A stretch of DNA of 64,000 nt from Euleptes europaea (lineage: Eukaryota > Chordata > Lepidosauria > Squamata > Sphaerodactylidae), in NCBI RefSeq assembly GCF_029931775.1, contig NC_079323.1, positions 903,001 to 967,000 on the forward strand. The letters run 5' to 3'. Below the pieces are notes generated by a model. It was not told where the DNA came from, made no database searches, and was given only the letters and a program-made list of their open reading frames with translations. The position numbers and the translations under genes are program-made. Of the stretch, positions 50,976 through 61,200 are shown one piece after another. Position 1 is the first letter of the stretch. Each line of letters begins with the position of its first letter.

Positions 50976-51888
50976 TGCACAAAACGGAAGAGAGCAGACC
51001 CATGAGTGTCACCAAGAGTTCCTTGGAGGAAGGGTGGGATCGAAACACATGGCTGCATGTCGGACTTCCCAAGTGGTTGTGCCAGCAGTTCTCCCTCCCT
51101 AGGAAACGTTGTCTCCACCCCCTTTGGGAGGCATTTATGCCGCTTCCTTCTCCCACCTCAAGGGAATTCGCAACCCAGCTTAGGCTCAGTTTCCTTCCAT
51201 TGGCTCTTTGGCTTCCAAACCTCAAAGCACCAACAAGACCTGAAAATATGACTAATACCTTTAGTTTAAAAGTTACGTACAAATGTTTGTTTTTAATATG
51301 GCTGTTCCCTACATAGTAGGCCCAAGCCAGACCTGTCATTGGGGCCCTCTCGTTTCTGGCATCTTGACCACTTCACTCTTACAGTTTGTCGTTCTGTGGA
51401 GCCTGGAGATCACCTTGAACACACGGGAGGCGGCAGCCCACCAGCTGTTGGAATGGAGCATAGTACAAAATGGAGGTCTCACTCCAGCTAGTAAAACTCC
51501 TCAACTGCCCCATGATTTTTTCTGAACCAGGACTAGGAAGATCTTACTTGGAGATGGTTATTACTTTGTGATCTGCTTCTTGCTGGTTCATCCCATCTTT
51601 CCTCCAAGTAGCCAAGGGCCACATGCATGCATCTCCTGCCCAGTGGCAGTGGGCAGTCTCCCACTCCTGCTCTCAGTTCCCTACCCTCGACAATTTGAGG
51701 AGCAGGAGATGAAAAGGTTGGGGAGGAAGGTGGGGGTGGGCTCTAGGAATTTTCCCCATGGAGATCAGGGGATTCTCAGAGCATTAAATGGAAGTGACAT
51801 CACATCCTTCAACCCTGCATCTGGAAGTGATTGGCATGTCCTCTATGCCACTCTAGGAATTTCTCCAATCTTGATGGTAAAGATCATG
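50976..51888. other. No recognised feature
   Basis: About 900 bases of unique-looking sequence. Overlapping open frames of 60-170 codons occur on both strands but carry no known motif, and codon patterns look random. I do not call a gene. Confidence 0.35.
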
Positions 51889-52110
51889 TGTGTGTGTGTG
51901 TGTAAAGTGCCGTCAAGTCACAGCCGACTTATGGCGACCCCTTTTGGGGGGTTTTCATGGCAAAAGACTAACAGAGGTGGTTTGCCAGTGCCTTCCTCTG
52001 CACAGCAACCCTGGTATTCCTTGGTGGTCCCCCATCCAAATACTAACCAGGGCTGGCCCTGCTTAGCTTCTGAGATCTGACGGGATCAGGCTAGCCTGGG
52101 CCATCCAGGT
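51889..52110 (-). repeat. 5S rRNA-derived SINE, best copy
   Basis: Starts after (gt)n with aagtgccgtcaagtcacagc. The 5S part is ggtattccttggtggtcccc, catccaaatactaaccaggg, ctggccctgcttagcttctg and agatctgacgggatcaggct, the nearly complete reverse complement of the 5S rRNA internal control region. Confidence 0.82.
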
Positions 52111-52465
52111 CTGGGCGGTAAAGATCATAGTGTGGGAAAATTCCTAGAATTTCCCCCAGAAGTGATTAACACATTCTGCAAAAACTCCACCTTCCCCAAA
52201 AATTACCCCTTCCCCATTCTCCCAGCATTTTCCAGCTCAGGGCTGGCAACTCTTATCTCCCCTCCTCCATTTTATGATTTGGATCCCACCTACTATTTCT
52301 ACAGATGGAAGGATTCTCAACCATGGAAGCACAGCTTCCCATCTCCCCCCCCCCCCCCCATGATGTCCCTGTAGGATTGGCCTGTGGGGACGAATTGGAC
52401 GTCGGCCATGTGAAGGCAGATTGAGTAGAAAATCCTACCCTTGAATGGGCAGAAACTTTGAACAA
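52111..52465. other. Unassigned, with poly-C run
   Basis: A run of about 14 C at 52345-52359. It contains a MITE-like scrap (ctcagggctggcaactc). Confidence 0.35.
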
Positions 52466-52552
52466 GATCCAACCACATCCTCAAACCCCACCCTCCTCAG
52501 GCTCCACCCCCCAAAACTTCCCACCGGTAGCAAAGAGGGACCTGGCAACCCT
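52466..52552 (+). mobile_element. hAT-type MITE 3' end
   Basis: ctcaaaccccaccctcctca to ggacctggcaaccctac; the 5' half is absent. Confidence 0.65.
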
Positions 52553-52929
52553 ACTCCCTCTGTTCATCTGTGGCTTGGAACACTCCGTGGATGGGGTTGC
52601 CATGAGTCATTTGCGACTCGATGGCACCTTCTTCTCCCAGATCTTGTTCTGAAACTCTGACCACTTACACAGAACTGACTTTTGTGGGATGGCTGCTGTG
52701 GGACAGTAGCCAGCATTCAGGCCCGGGTGGGCAGCAAGTTGCCTGGTGCCAGGTCTGGCCCTGATGGAGGCTCCCTCAGAGGATTCAAAGAGCCCTGTAA
52801 AGGGGCCCTGCCCTCTCCCCTTGCCTTTTACTGACAGAAACCAAGCCTTAAAGGCTGGCTATACTGTGAGGTTGCCTAGCAATGGCCACTAAGGACATTC
52901 CTTTTTTGATGGACCCAGTTTCATGTGCA

Positions 52930-53282
52930 TGTTGGGGAGAGGATGTGGCTGAGTGGTAGAGCATCTGCTTGGCATGCAAAAGGTCTCAAGTTCAATCCCT
53001 GGCGTCTCCAGTTAATAAAGGACCTGGCAGTAGGTGATGTGAAAGACCTCAGCCTGAGACCCTGGAGAGCTACTGCCAGTCTGAGTAGACAACACTGACT
53101 TTGATGGATCAATGGCACACATGCACACATGAAGCTGCCTTATACTGAATCAGACCCTTGGTCCATCAAAGTCAGTATTGACAACTCAGACTGGCAGCAG
53201 CTCTCCAGGGTCTCAGGCTGGGGTCTTTCACATCACCTACCTGCCTATGGCATGATTCAGTAGAAGGCAGCTTCATGTGTGT
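52930..53282. repeat. Inverted pair of tRNA SINEs (family A)
   Basis: A plus copy (52930-53118) meets a minus copy (53125-53245) tail to tail. A further plus-sense tail (53250-53282, gattcagtagaaggcagctt) follows. Transcripts across it could form a long hairpin. Confidence 0.7.
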
Positions 53283-53735
53283 TCAAGTGTGGGGGATTTA
53301 TGCTGTGTCCTACATGAAAAAGACATGTGTAAAGCAGTTTGACAGAAGAGAGGCTTGAGCACACTTGGTTCAGCCTCATTCCCATCTGCAAAGTGGACAC
53401 ATTAGAAATATTGTCGAAGGCTTTCACGGTCAGAGTTCATTGGTTCTTGTAGGTTATCCGGGCTGTGTAACCGTGGTCTTGGAATTTTCTTTCCTGACGT
53501 TTCGCCAGCAACTGTGGCAGGCATCTTCAGAGTAGTAACACTGAAGGACGTGTCTCTCAGTGTCAAGGGTGTGGGAAGAGTAATATATAGTCAGAAAGGG
53601 GTTGGGTTTGAGCTGAGTATTGTCCTGCAAAAGTATTGTCCTGTAAGTATCAAGATAATGTGCTAATGAGGGTATGGTATGTTAATATGGAACCATTGTA
53701 TCCTGAAGTGATCTGTTAATGTGTGTAATCCAAAA

Positions 53736-55541
53736 CTAATCTGTATGGCTATTGTTGAATGTTGTCTTTGTCTGGAGGTTTTTCAGGGCAGGAAGCCAAG
53801 CCTTATTCATTCTTAAACTCTCCTCTTTTCTGTTAAAGTTGTGCTGATGTTTATGAATTTCAATGGCTTCTCTGTGCAATCTGACAAAATAGTTGGTAGA
53901 ATTGTCCAGTCTTTCAGTGTCTTGGAATAAGACCCTGTGTCCTGTTTGTGTCAGTCCATGTTCAGCCACTGCTGATTTCTCAGGTTGGCCAAGTCTGCAG
54001 TATCTTTCATGTTCTTTTATCCTTGTTTGTATGCTGCGTTTTGTGGTCCCGATGTAAACTTCTCCACAGCTGCAAGGTATACGATATACTCCTGCAGAGG
54101 TGAGGGGGTCTCTTTTGTCTTTTGCTGATCGTAGCATTTGTTGTATTTTCTTGGTGGGTTTAAACACTGTTTGTAGGTTATGTTTTTTCAAAAGTTTCTC
54201 CATCCTATCAGTGACTCCTTTAATAAATGGCAAGAATACCTTTCCTATGGGAGACTGTTTTTCTTGAGTTTTCTGATTTTTGTTTGGTTCAATGGCCCTT
54301 CTGATTTCATTCTTGGAGTAGCCGTTTGCTAGCAGTGCGTGATTTAGATGGTTAGTTTCTTCCTTGAGAAACTGTGGTTCACAGATCCGTCTTGCACGGT
54401 CCATTAATGTTTTGATTATTCCTCTTTTCTGTCGGGGGTGGTGGTTGGAGTTTTTGTGTAAGTAGCGATCTGTGTGAGTTGGTTTCCGGTAGACCTTGTG
54501 ACCTAACTGAAGGTTTGGTTTACGGATGACAAGGGTATCAAGAAATGGGAGTTTACCCTCAATTTCCTTTTCCATGGTAAACTGAATGTTTGGATGGATA
54601 TTATTAAGATGGTTTAGAAAGTCCATTAATTTTTCTTCACCATGGCTCCAAATGGTAAATGTATCATCTACGAACCTGAACCAGACTGTAGGTTTGTAAG
54701 GTGCTGATTCTAATGCTGTCTTTTCAAAATATTCCATGTAAAAGTTTGCTATTACTGGACTGAGTGGACTTCCCATAGCTACTCCATCAATCTGTTCATA
54801 AAATTCTTGATCCCATAGGAAATAACTTGTTGTCAAACACTGGTGAAATAAGGCTGTTATATCTTCTGGAAAAATCTGGTTACTCAATGAGATTGTGTCT
54901 TTAACTGGAACCTTGGTAAAGAGGGATACAACATCAAAACTGATTAATATATCCTGTGGATTGAGTCTTAACGGACTGATTTTGTTGATGAAGTGAGTTG
55001 AATCTTTGATGTAAGAAGTGGTTTTTCCAATGTGGTCCTGTAGGAGGGTGGTCAAATATTTAGCTAATTCATATGTTGGGGAACCAATGGCACTCACGAT
55101 GGGTCGGAGTGGAACGGAATCCTTATGAATTTTAGGTAGTCCATATAATCGTGGTGGTTGTGGTTCAGTCTTGCATAGTTTTCTGTGTGTGTCGGGATGA
55201 AGAGTGGAATTCTTGATCAGAATGCTAGTTTTCCTGGTAATTTTGCAAGTTGGATCTCGTTTTAGTTTTTTGTATGTGGCAGGGTCCAGAAGTTCCTCAA
55301 TCTTCTTTTTGTATTCTTCTGTTTTCATGATCACTGTGGCATTGCCTTTGTCAGCTGGTAGAATAATGATTTCTGGATCTGCATTGAGGGTCTTGATGGC
55401 GTTTCTCTCCTTGCGTGTTATATTGCTAGCAGGGGGCTTTGCTTTTCGTAGAATTCTTGCTGTCTCTCCTCTTATTTCCTCAGCATCTTCTTCAGGTAGA
55501 TTACGAATGGCAGATTCTACATTTGCAATGATGTCTTCCAC
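53736..55541 (-). CDS. Penelope-like reverse transcriptase with GIY-YIG endonuclease
   Basis: A 601-codon open frame. N-terminal PLE region with LPADKGNATVIM (59-72), then RT motifs: YGLPKIHKDSVPLRPIVSAI (about 133-152), DILISFDVVSLFTKVPV with the catalytic Asp at 203, IDGVAMGSPLSPVIANFY at 251-268, and FVDD at 290-293, the PLE form of the YxDD box. A linker is followed by the GIY-YIG nuclease (GVYRIPC 484-490, EVYIGTT 494-500, R-I-K-E-H-E-R). This is the protein of a mobile retroelement that primes at nicked or telomere-like ends, not a host gene. The reading frame continues upstream of the first Met (LAKGGNFAVTPTQIPVED) to the arm junction near 55588, so the copy is 5'-truncated although the core is intact. 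Same lineage as the arms at 34.6-36.3 kb; unlike the 12562 fragment. Confidence 0.92.
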   Translation of the reverse strand: MEDIIANVESAIRNLPEEDAEEIRGETARILRKAKPPASNITRKERNAIKTLNADPEIIILPADKGNATVIMKTEEYKKKIEELLDPATYKKLKRDPTCKITRKTSILIKNSTLHPDTHRKLCKTEPQPPRLYGLPKIHKDSVPLRPIVSAIGSPTYELAKYLTTLLQDHIGKTTSYIKDSTHFINKISPLRLNPQDILISFDVVSLFTKVPVKDTISLSNQIFPEDITALFHQCLTTSYFLWDQEFYEQIDGVAMGSPLSPVIANFYMEYFEKTALESAPYKPTVWFRFVDDTFTIWSHGEEKLMDFLNHLNNIHPNIQFTMEKEIEGKLPFLDTLVIRKPNLQLGHKVYRKPTHTDRYLHKNSNHHPRQKRGIIKTLMDRARRICEPQFLKEETNHLNHALLANGYSKNEIRRAIEPNKNQKTQEKQSPIGKVFLPFIKGVTDRMEKLLKKHNLQTVFKPTKKIQQMLRSAKDKRDPLTSAGVYRIPCSCGEVYIGTTKRSIQTRIKEHERYCRLGQPEKSAVAEHGLTQTGHRVLFQDTERLDNSTNYFVRLHREAIEIHKHQHNFNRKEESLRMNKAWLPALKNLQTKTTFNNSHTD

Positions 55542-55588
55542 TGGAATTTGGGTGGGAGTGACTGCAAAGTTTCCTCCCTTAGCTAAGA

Positions 55589-55603
55589 TGGATCTGCATT
55601 GAG
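55589..55603. other. Arm junction of the PLE pair with 15-base templated copy
   Basis: tggatctgcattgag at the junction is an exact copy of 55374-55388 within the left arm. Right-arm sequence (agtttaccatgg) begins immediately. Looks like a template jump. Confidence 0.65.
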
Positions 55604-55699
55604 TTTACCATGGAAAAGGAAATTGAGGGTAAACTCCCATTTCTTGATACCCTTGTCATCCGTAAACCAAACCTTCAGTTAGGTCACAAGGTCTACCGG

Positions 55700-55982
55700 T
55701 GTCAGGCTGCTATCTCGGTTTCGTTATTGCCTCTGTCTCTGTGCTGTATTGTCTGCCCCCCAAGGTCGCATACCTAGGCCTGGGAACTCAGCTCCTGGGA
55801 AACTGTATTCATGCGTGTAATCTCCCGCCTTTCCTGCCTTATAATATCTCCCAGCTAGTGAGCCTCTCATAGCTGTCATTTTATTCGTTTGCACTGTATG
55901 CCTATTTGATCAGTAAAAGCCATCTGTTTGGACTCTATATGACTTTGTGGTGATTTCTGGTTCTGTGGGCCAAGGGCTGACA
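55700..55982 (+). repeat. 5' LTR of chromovirus
   Basis: 283 bp, with ttataatatct (TATA-like) and agtaaaagcc toward the 3' side. Matches 61974-62256 throughout by eye. Confidence 0.93.
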
Positions 55983-56173
55983 TTATGACAGCTATCTCTC
56001 ATCTTCACCGTTCTCCTAGCCAGGCTGGAGCCCAGGGGGGTTCGCCTGCCACTTGGATGGGAGCTGTGCAGCTCTCCAGGTGATCTACTACCCTGGAGCC
56101 CTTCTCAGAGGACCCTACTCTGTTACAAGACTTAATCGCTGAACTTTTCCGGACGACCCAAGAGGTTTGCCGC

Positions 56174-58294
56174 TTGAGGGGACTGGTACAGGCGCAGTGG
56201 CAATCTCTTACAGGACGTCTCTGGATGTTAACATCGGAGGATACTGATGCTCGTTTAGATCTTCAGGACTTGGATCAATTACTGGACGATGCCCGATTGG
56301 CGACTGAGGATTTACAAATATTAACTGGACTTTTGGATAATCTTATTTCTCGACAAACTCTTTCTACCATGGCGGGAGCCCCGCCGGAGGGTTTTTCCCT
56401 GATCCCGGATGCGGCCAGCTGCCAGGCTGAGGCCAAGCGAGTCGCTATTAGCACCGCTCTTCTCCTTGTGGAATGTACAAAGGACACCCCGGTAGCCACC
56501 TTGGCTCAAGTTTTGACCCCGACGTTTGGAGCCGAGGCATCCGCACTGGCGGTTCGAGTACAACCTCTGCTGGGCGGGGAACCTGACCCCATACTCTTGC
56601 TCCTCGAGACAGAACTTTTGCCGCGCATTACGGCAGAGACTGCCCTAAGACTTGAGAACGCCAAAGTTCTTGCGGATCAGCAAGCCGCCGAAGCGGCTAG
56701 GGTCGCAAGAGAGAGAGAGGCGGCGGAAGCAGCCAGGGCGGCTGCAGCAAGGATTAGGAATCAGGCGAACGTGGACACGCGCCCCAAGGACTATGTACTG
56801 GGACTATCAGGTCTAACTTTTTCCCCGGCGTTTGTCCCGTCGCGTGCGACCCAACGCGCACGCCGTTTGGCTGACCGACGTCGAGACTCAGATGAGTCTG
56901 AAGATGAGGATTTATATGGGGATAGCTCTCAATGGGCCACGAGCTTCCGAACCAGTAAGCCTCATCTTACTGGTGGCCCAAGTGAGGAGGTTCATCTTTT
57001 ACGAGCCCAGAATCGGGAGCTCTCCGACCGTGTTGATCAACTCCAGGAAGTAATGGAACTTATGCTTCAAGAGAACAGGCAATTACAACAAACCCTGATA
57101 GCTCAGAGACAGCCCGTTCCGATACCGGGTCAGGGGGTACCCGTACAACCACCCGCTAATGTGCCTGCTCCACCCTTACCTCCTGGAGCTCCTGTTGCTC
57201 CTCCGCCCGGACCACCCGTGCAACCACCTGCTAATGTGCCTGCTCCACCCTTGCCTCCTGGAGCTCCTGTTGCTCCTCCGCCCGGACCACCCGTGCAACC
57301 GGGTCAACCCGCGCCCGGCCCTTGGAAGCAACTCAAATTGAGGACTACGTATGACGGATCTCTTGAGACTTTGCCTTGTTTCTTGCATCAAGTGGACAGT
57401 TATATGCGAGAACAAGGTCAACTTTTCCCCACGGAAGATAGCCGGGTGCGGTACGTAGCTTCCCTCCTGACAGGCAAAGCGGCTGACTGGATGGTCCTCC
57501 AGTTTGACACCCGCTCTCGTGCGATTCGTTCCCTCAACAACTTCATGACTGCCCTGAGAAGGAGGTTTGAGGACCCCTTCCTGGGGGAAAGAGCCAAAAC
57601 GGAACTCTTACAATTAAAACAAGGCTCTGCTACAGTTCGGGAATTTGCCGATGAATTTCAGCGACTGGCAAGTAAAATTGTAGGTTGGCCCGAGACCACC
57701 CTAATCCATCATTTCAGGGAAGCCTTGCATCCTGACATTCTGAACTGGTCTTACATGCGGGGCGATCCCGATACCCTCGAAGGCTGGATCCTATTAGCCG
57801 AGGAAGTGGAAAGCCGCCGCCGCTTTATTTCTCTCGTCCGTCAAAAGCACAAGGAGAAGGGCACCCAAAAGCCTCAACCCAAGGCACCACTGCTCGTCCC
57901 ACGAAATCCCCCACGTCCGCTCCAGGAACGTGAAGCCCGATTTCAGAGGGGTGCCTGTCTTACATGCGGAGAAATGGGCCACTTTGCAGCCGTTTGCCCA
58001 CGCCGCCAGGAATTATTTCGTCCCAGCACGACAACCCGCGCCCGAGGTCGTCCACCACGCAGAGGCACCGCGGCCACCCGCAGCGCAGCTCCGGGAAGGC
58101 CCACACCCTCTGCACTCCATGCCGGGGACCCAGCCTCCCTGCCTGCTTCCAACGACCCCGCCGGGTCTCGGATTACAAGTGCCCCATTGGGGGACAGCTT
58201 TCCCTCTTTGGATGAGGAAAACCCTTGGATTTCTCCAGCCTTAAACCTGGAATCTCCCCTCAACTTGTCAAAAAACGGCTCCGGTCTGTGGTGA
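56174..58294 (+). CDS. Chromovirus gag-like frame
   Basis: An open frame of about 700 codons. It has an acidic/Ala-rich N-terminal part with coiled-coil character (EAARVAREREAAEAARAAAA), a Pro-rich segment built of two tandem ~25-residue units (about 57141-57290), a capsid-like Ty3 gag region (FLHQVDSYMREQGQLFP, AADWMVLQF, EFADEFQRLASKI) and one zinc knuckle CLTCGEMGHFAAVC at 57958-57996 for RNA binding. The exact start is uncertain. It overlaps the pol frame in another frame, as in Ty3/Gypsy elements that use ribosomal frameshifting. Confidence 0.88.
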   Translation: MRGLVQAQWQSLTGRLWMLTSEDTDARLDLQDLDQLLDDARLATEDLQILTGLLDNLISRQTLSTMAGAPPEGFSLIPDAASCQAEAKRVAISTALLLVECTKDTPVATLAQVLTPTFGAEASALAVRVQPLLGGEPDPILLLLETELLPRITAETALRLENAKVLADQQAAEAARVAREREAAEAARAAAARIRNQANVDTRPKDYVLGLSGLTFSPAFVPSRATQRARRLADRRRDSDESEDEDLYGDSSQWATSFRTSKPHLTGGPSEEVHLLRAQNRELSDRVDQLQEVMELMLQENRQLQQTLIAQRQPVPIPGQGVPVQPPANVPAPPLPPGAPVAPPPGPPVQPPANVPAPPLPPGAPVAPPPGPPVQPGQPAPGPWKQLKLRTTYDGSLETLPCFLHQVDSYMREQGQLFPTEDSRVRYVASLLTGKAADWMVLQFDTRSRAIRSLNNFMTALRRRFEDPFLGERAKTELLQLKQGSATVREFADEFQRLASKIVGWPETTLIHHFREALHPDILNWSYMRGDPDTLEGWILLAEEVESRRRFISLVRQKHKEKGTQKPQPKAPLLVPRNPPRPLQEREARFQRGACLTCGEMGHFAAVCPRRQELFRPSTTTRARGRPPRRGTAATRSAAPGRPTPSALHAGDPASLPASNDPAGSRITSAPLGDSFPSLDEENPWISPALNLESPLNLSKNGSGLW

Positions 58295-61200
58295 ATGGAG
58301 CGTCTCCACAGACCTCTCAGGATCTTCCTATCAAACCGAATGCTCCTACCAAAATCAAAGAAGTGGACTCCACCGTCTACGTGGATGCAGTTTTACAACA
58401 ACTTAACGGAGGTCCACAAATCCCCGTCAAAGCACTAATTGACTCCGGTTGCTGTCGCACTCTCATAAGCGAAGCCACGTTTGCTGCACTCAGAGCCGAC
58501 TCAGAGGCTTTACCCGCCCCCGTCCAATTTGCTCAAATGGACGGGAGCCAATTCCAGGGGGGTCCAGTTGATCACCGCACCATAGGGGTGGCAATGGGAA
58601 TTGGTTCCCACTGGGAACAAATAGACTTCACTATAGCCCCTATCCGATTTGAAGTGGTCTTGGGAATTAACTGGATTAAAGGACATAGTCCCAGTATTGA
58701 TTGGGAAACAAACACTATCTCTTTCGCTAGTCCCACCTGCGACCAGCATCGGCAAAACTTTGCTCTGCCATTTCCGCCCGTTCCAGCATTAACCTCTACT
58801 GCCCCAGTACCACCGGCTCTACCCGCTGTATACCGGGACTTTGAAGATGTCTTCGACCTTAGGGAATGTGATGCCTTACCCCCCCACCGGGCCTCAGACT
58901 GTGCGATTGAAGTAGTAAAGGACTGCACATTAACCAAAAGTAAGATTTACCCTATGAGCGCTTCCGAGCGCACTGTCCTCCGGGACTTTTTGGACAAAAA
59001 CCTCGCCAGAGGGTTCATTCGCCCTTCGAATGCCCCAAACTCGGCCCCCGCGTTTTTCGTCCGGAAAAAAGAGGGCGACCTTCGCCTGTGCATTGACTTC
59101 AGAAAGCTCAATGCGGTTACCCAGACCAACGCCTATCCTATCCCATTAATATCGGATATTTTGGGACAATTACAGGAAGGCCGTGTGTTCTCTAAATTAG
59201 ATTTGGTGGAAGCCTACTACCGAGTCCGTATCCGCGAAGGAGATGAACACCTCACTGCCTTCTCTAGCTGTTTCGGAATGTATGAATTCCTTGTAATGCC
59301 ATTCGGATTAAAAGGGGCCCCGGGGGTCTTCATGCAACTCATCAATGAAATCCTACATGACCTTCTATATCGTGGGGTGGTGGTCTACTTAGATGACATT
59401 CTCATTTATTCGAAAACTGTGGACGAGCATGTGACTCTGGTCAGGGAAGTTCTACAACGCCTGCGTAACCATCAACTGTTCGCTAAACTAGCTAAGTGTG
59501 AATTTCACCAAAGCAAACTCACGTTTTTGGGATACATCATCTCCCACCAAGGTCTTCGCATGGACCCCGCCAAAGTCCAAGCCGTCCTCGATTGGACTCC
59601 CCCCACCAACCGTAAGCAAGTACAGCAATTTCTGGGATTTGCAAACTTCTATCGGGGATTCATCCCTAACTTCGCCCAAGTGGCTCTACCCATTACGGAC
59701 CTGCTGAAAACTAAGGGAAAAGTAAGCTCGGCTGCCTTGCCCTCCGCAAAAATCCTATGGACTGAGCAATGCCAAGCCGCCTTTCTGGCCCTCAAACGCC
59801 TCTTCACTTCGGAGCCGGTGCTACGGCACCCAGACCCAAATCAAATGTTCATTGTGCAAGTCGATGCTTCCGATGTAGCCATGGGAGGGGCTCTCCTCCA
59901 GCAAGGACCGGACGGTCTTCTTCACCCTTGCGCTTACTTTTCAAAAAAATTTGCGCACGCTCAATTAAACTGGCCCATCTGGGAGAAAGAGGCCTCTGCA
60001 GTTCATCATGCACTGACTTTATGGCGGCAATTCTTGGAAGGGTCTAAAGTACCCTTTGAAGTTTGGACCGATCACAAAAATCTAGCTGCCCTCACGGGGT
60101 CCCATAAGCTATCGGCGAAACAACAACGGTGGGCGGAGTTCTTTGCTCAGTTCCGTTTCACCCTGAAGCACGTCCCTGGGAAGCAGAACGTTCTCGCGGA
60201 TGCCCTCTCCCGTTTACCACAATATCCGGTAAAACTCGAAAGACCCACCAACTCTCTGTTCACCCCTATGCAACGTGGGGCCCTACCTATGCTGGCTGTG
60301 CAAACCCGATCCCAGCATCAGCACACCTTCCCTAACTCGCAAGCTCCGCCAGCCCAACCGGCTGCCCAGCCGCCACCGCAACAGACCGGAGTTCCCGCCC
60401 CTCCTACCCCTCCGACCGCTCAGCCGCCTGCAGTCTGCGCGCCGCCGCACGTAAGCACTAGCCCTATAACTGTTTCTCAGATCTCCATGACCGATGGGGG
60501 GGCTCCCTCCAAAATCCCCATCTCCGAATCCTTTTTAACTGTCCTTCGGGACCAGTGCCTTTTAGAACGTTCCGCTCATACCCTACCTCCTGGTGTTTTG
60601 GAACAAGGGGGGTCCTGGTACAAAGACTCAAAATTGTATGTACCCAAAGCTCTCCGGAAGGACGTTTTACATTTAGCTCATGGAGCCAAAACAGCTGGGC
60701 ACTTTGGGTTTCTGAAGACCCTTCACTTATTGCGCAGACAGTTCTGGTGGGGGGGAATGCGTTCCGACATTGACTCCTTCATCCGCAGCTGTCCCGTTTG
60801 TGCCGCTGCGAAACGATCGCAGGGCAAACCCCCGGGACTGCTACAACCTCTTGAAACGCCCAGCAGACCTTGGGAAGTGATTGCTATGGACTTCATGACT
60901 GATCTCCCTCTCAGTGGGGGTAAAACTGTGTTGTGGGTTGTTACTGATTTGTTTTCTAAGCAAATACATTTGATTCCATGCGCAGGGATCCCCTCTGCTC
61001 AGAAACTGGCCCGCCTCTTTGTGACGCATATCTTTCGTTTACATTCGTTTCCGCGTAAAATAATTTGTGACCGCGGAAGTGGTTTCGTTTCTAAGTTTTG
61101 GAAAGCTTTCCTCAAGTTGGTGGGGGTGGAACAGGGATTGTCTAGTGCATACCATCCTCAAACTGATGGTCAAACTGAACGTGTCAATGCTGTACTTGAA

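Noticed and set aside
50966-51339. Overlapping open frames of 116-134 codons on both strands
   Set aside because: No motif, no conserved domain and similar length on both strands; consistent with chance in GC-moderate sequence.
51568-52080. 170-codon plus-strand frame
   Set aside because: Its second half lies in the 5S-derived SINE; the first half has no known motif.
51889-52110. Match to 5S rRNA taken as a possible 5S gene
   Set aside because: Diverged, truncated and joined to a SINE body that recurs at many sites; not a functional 5S gene.
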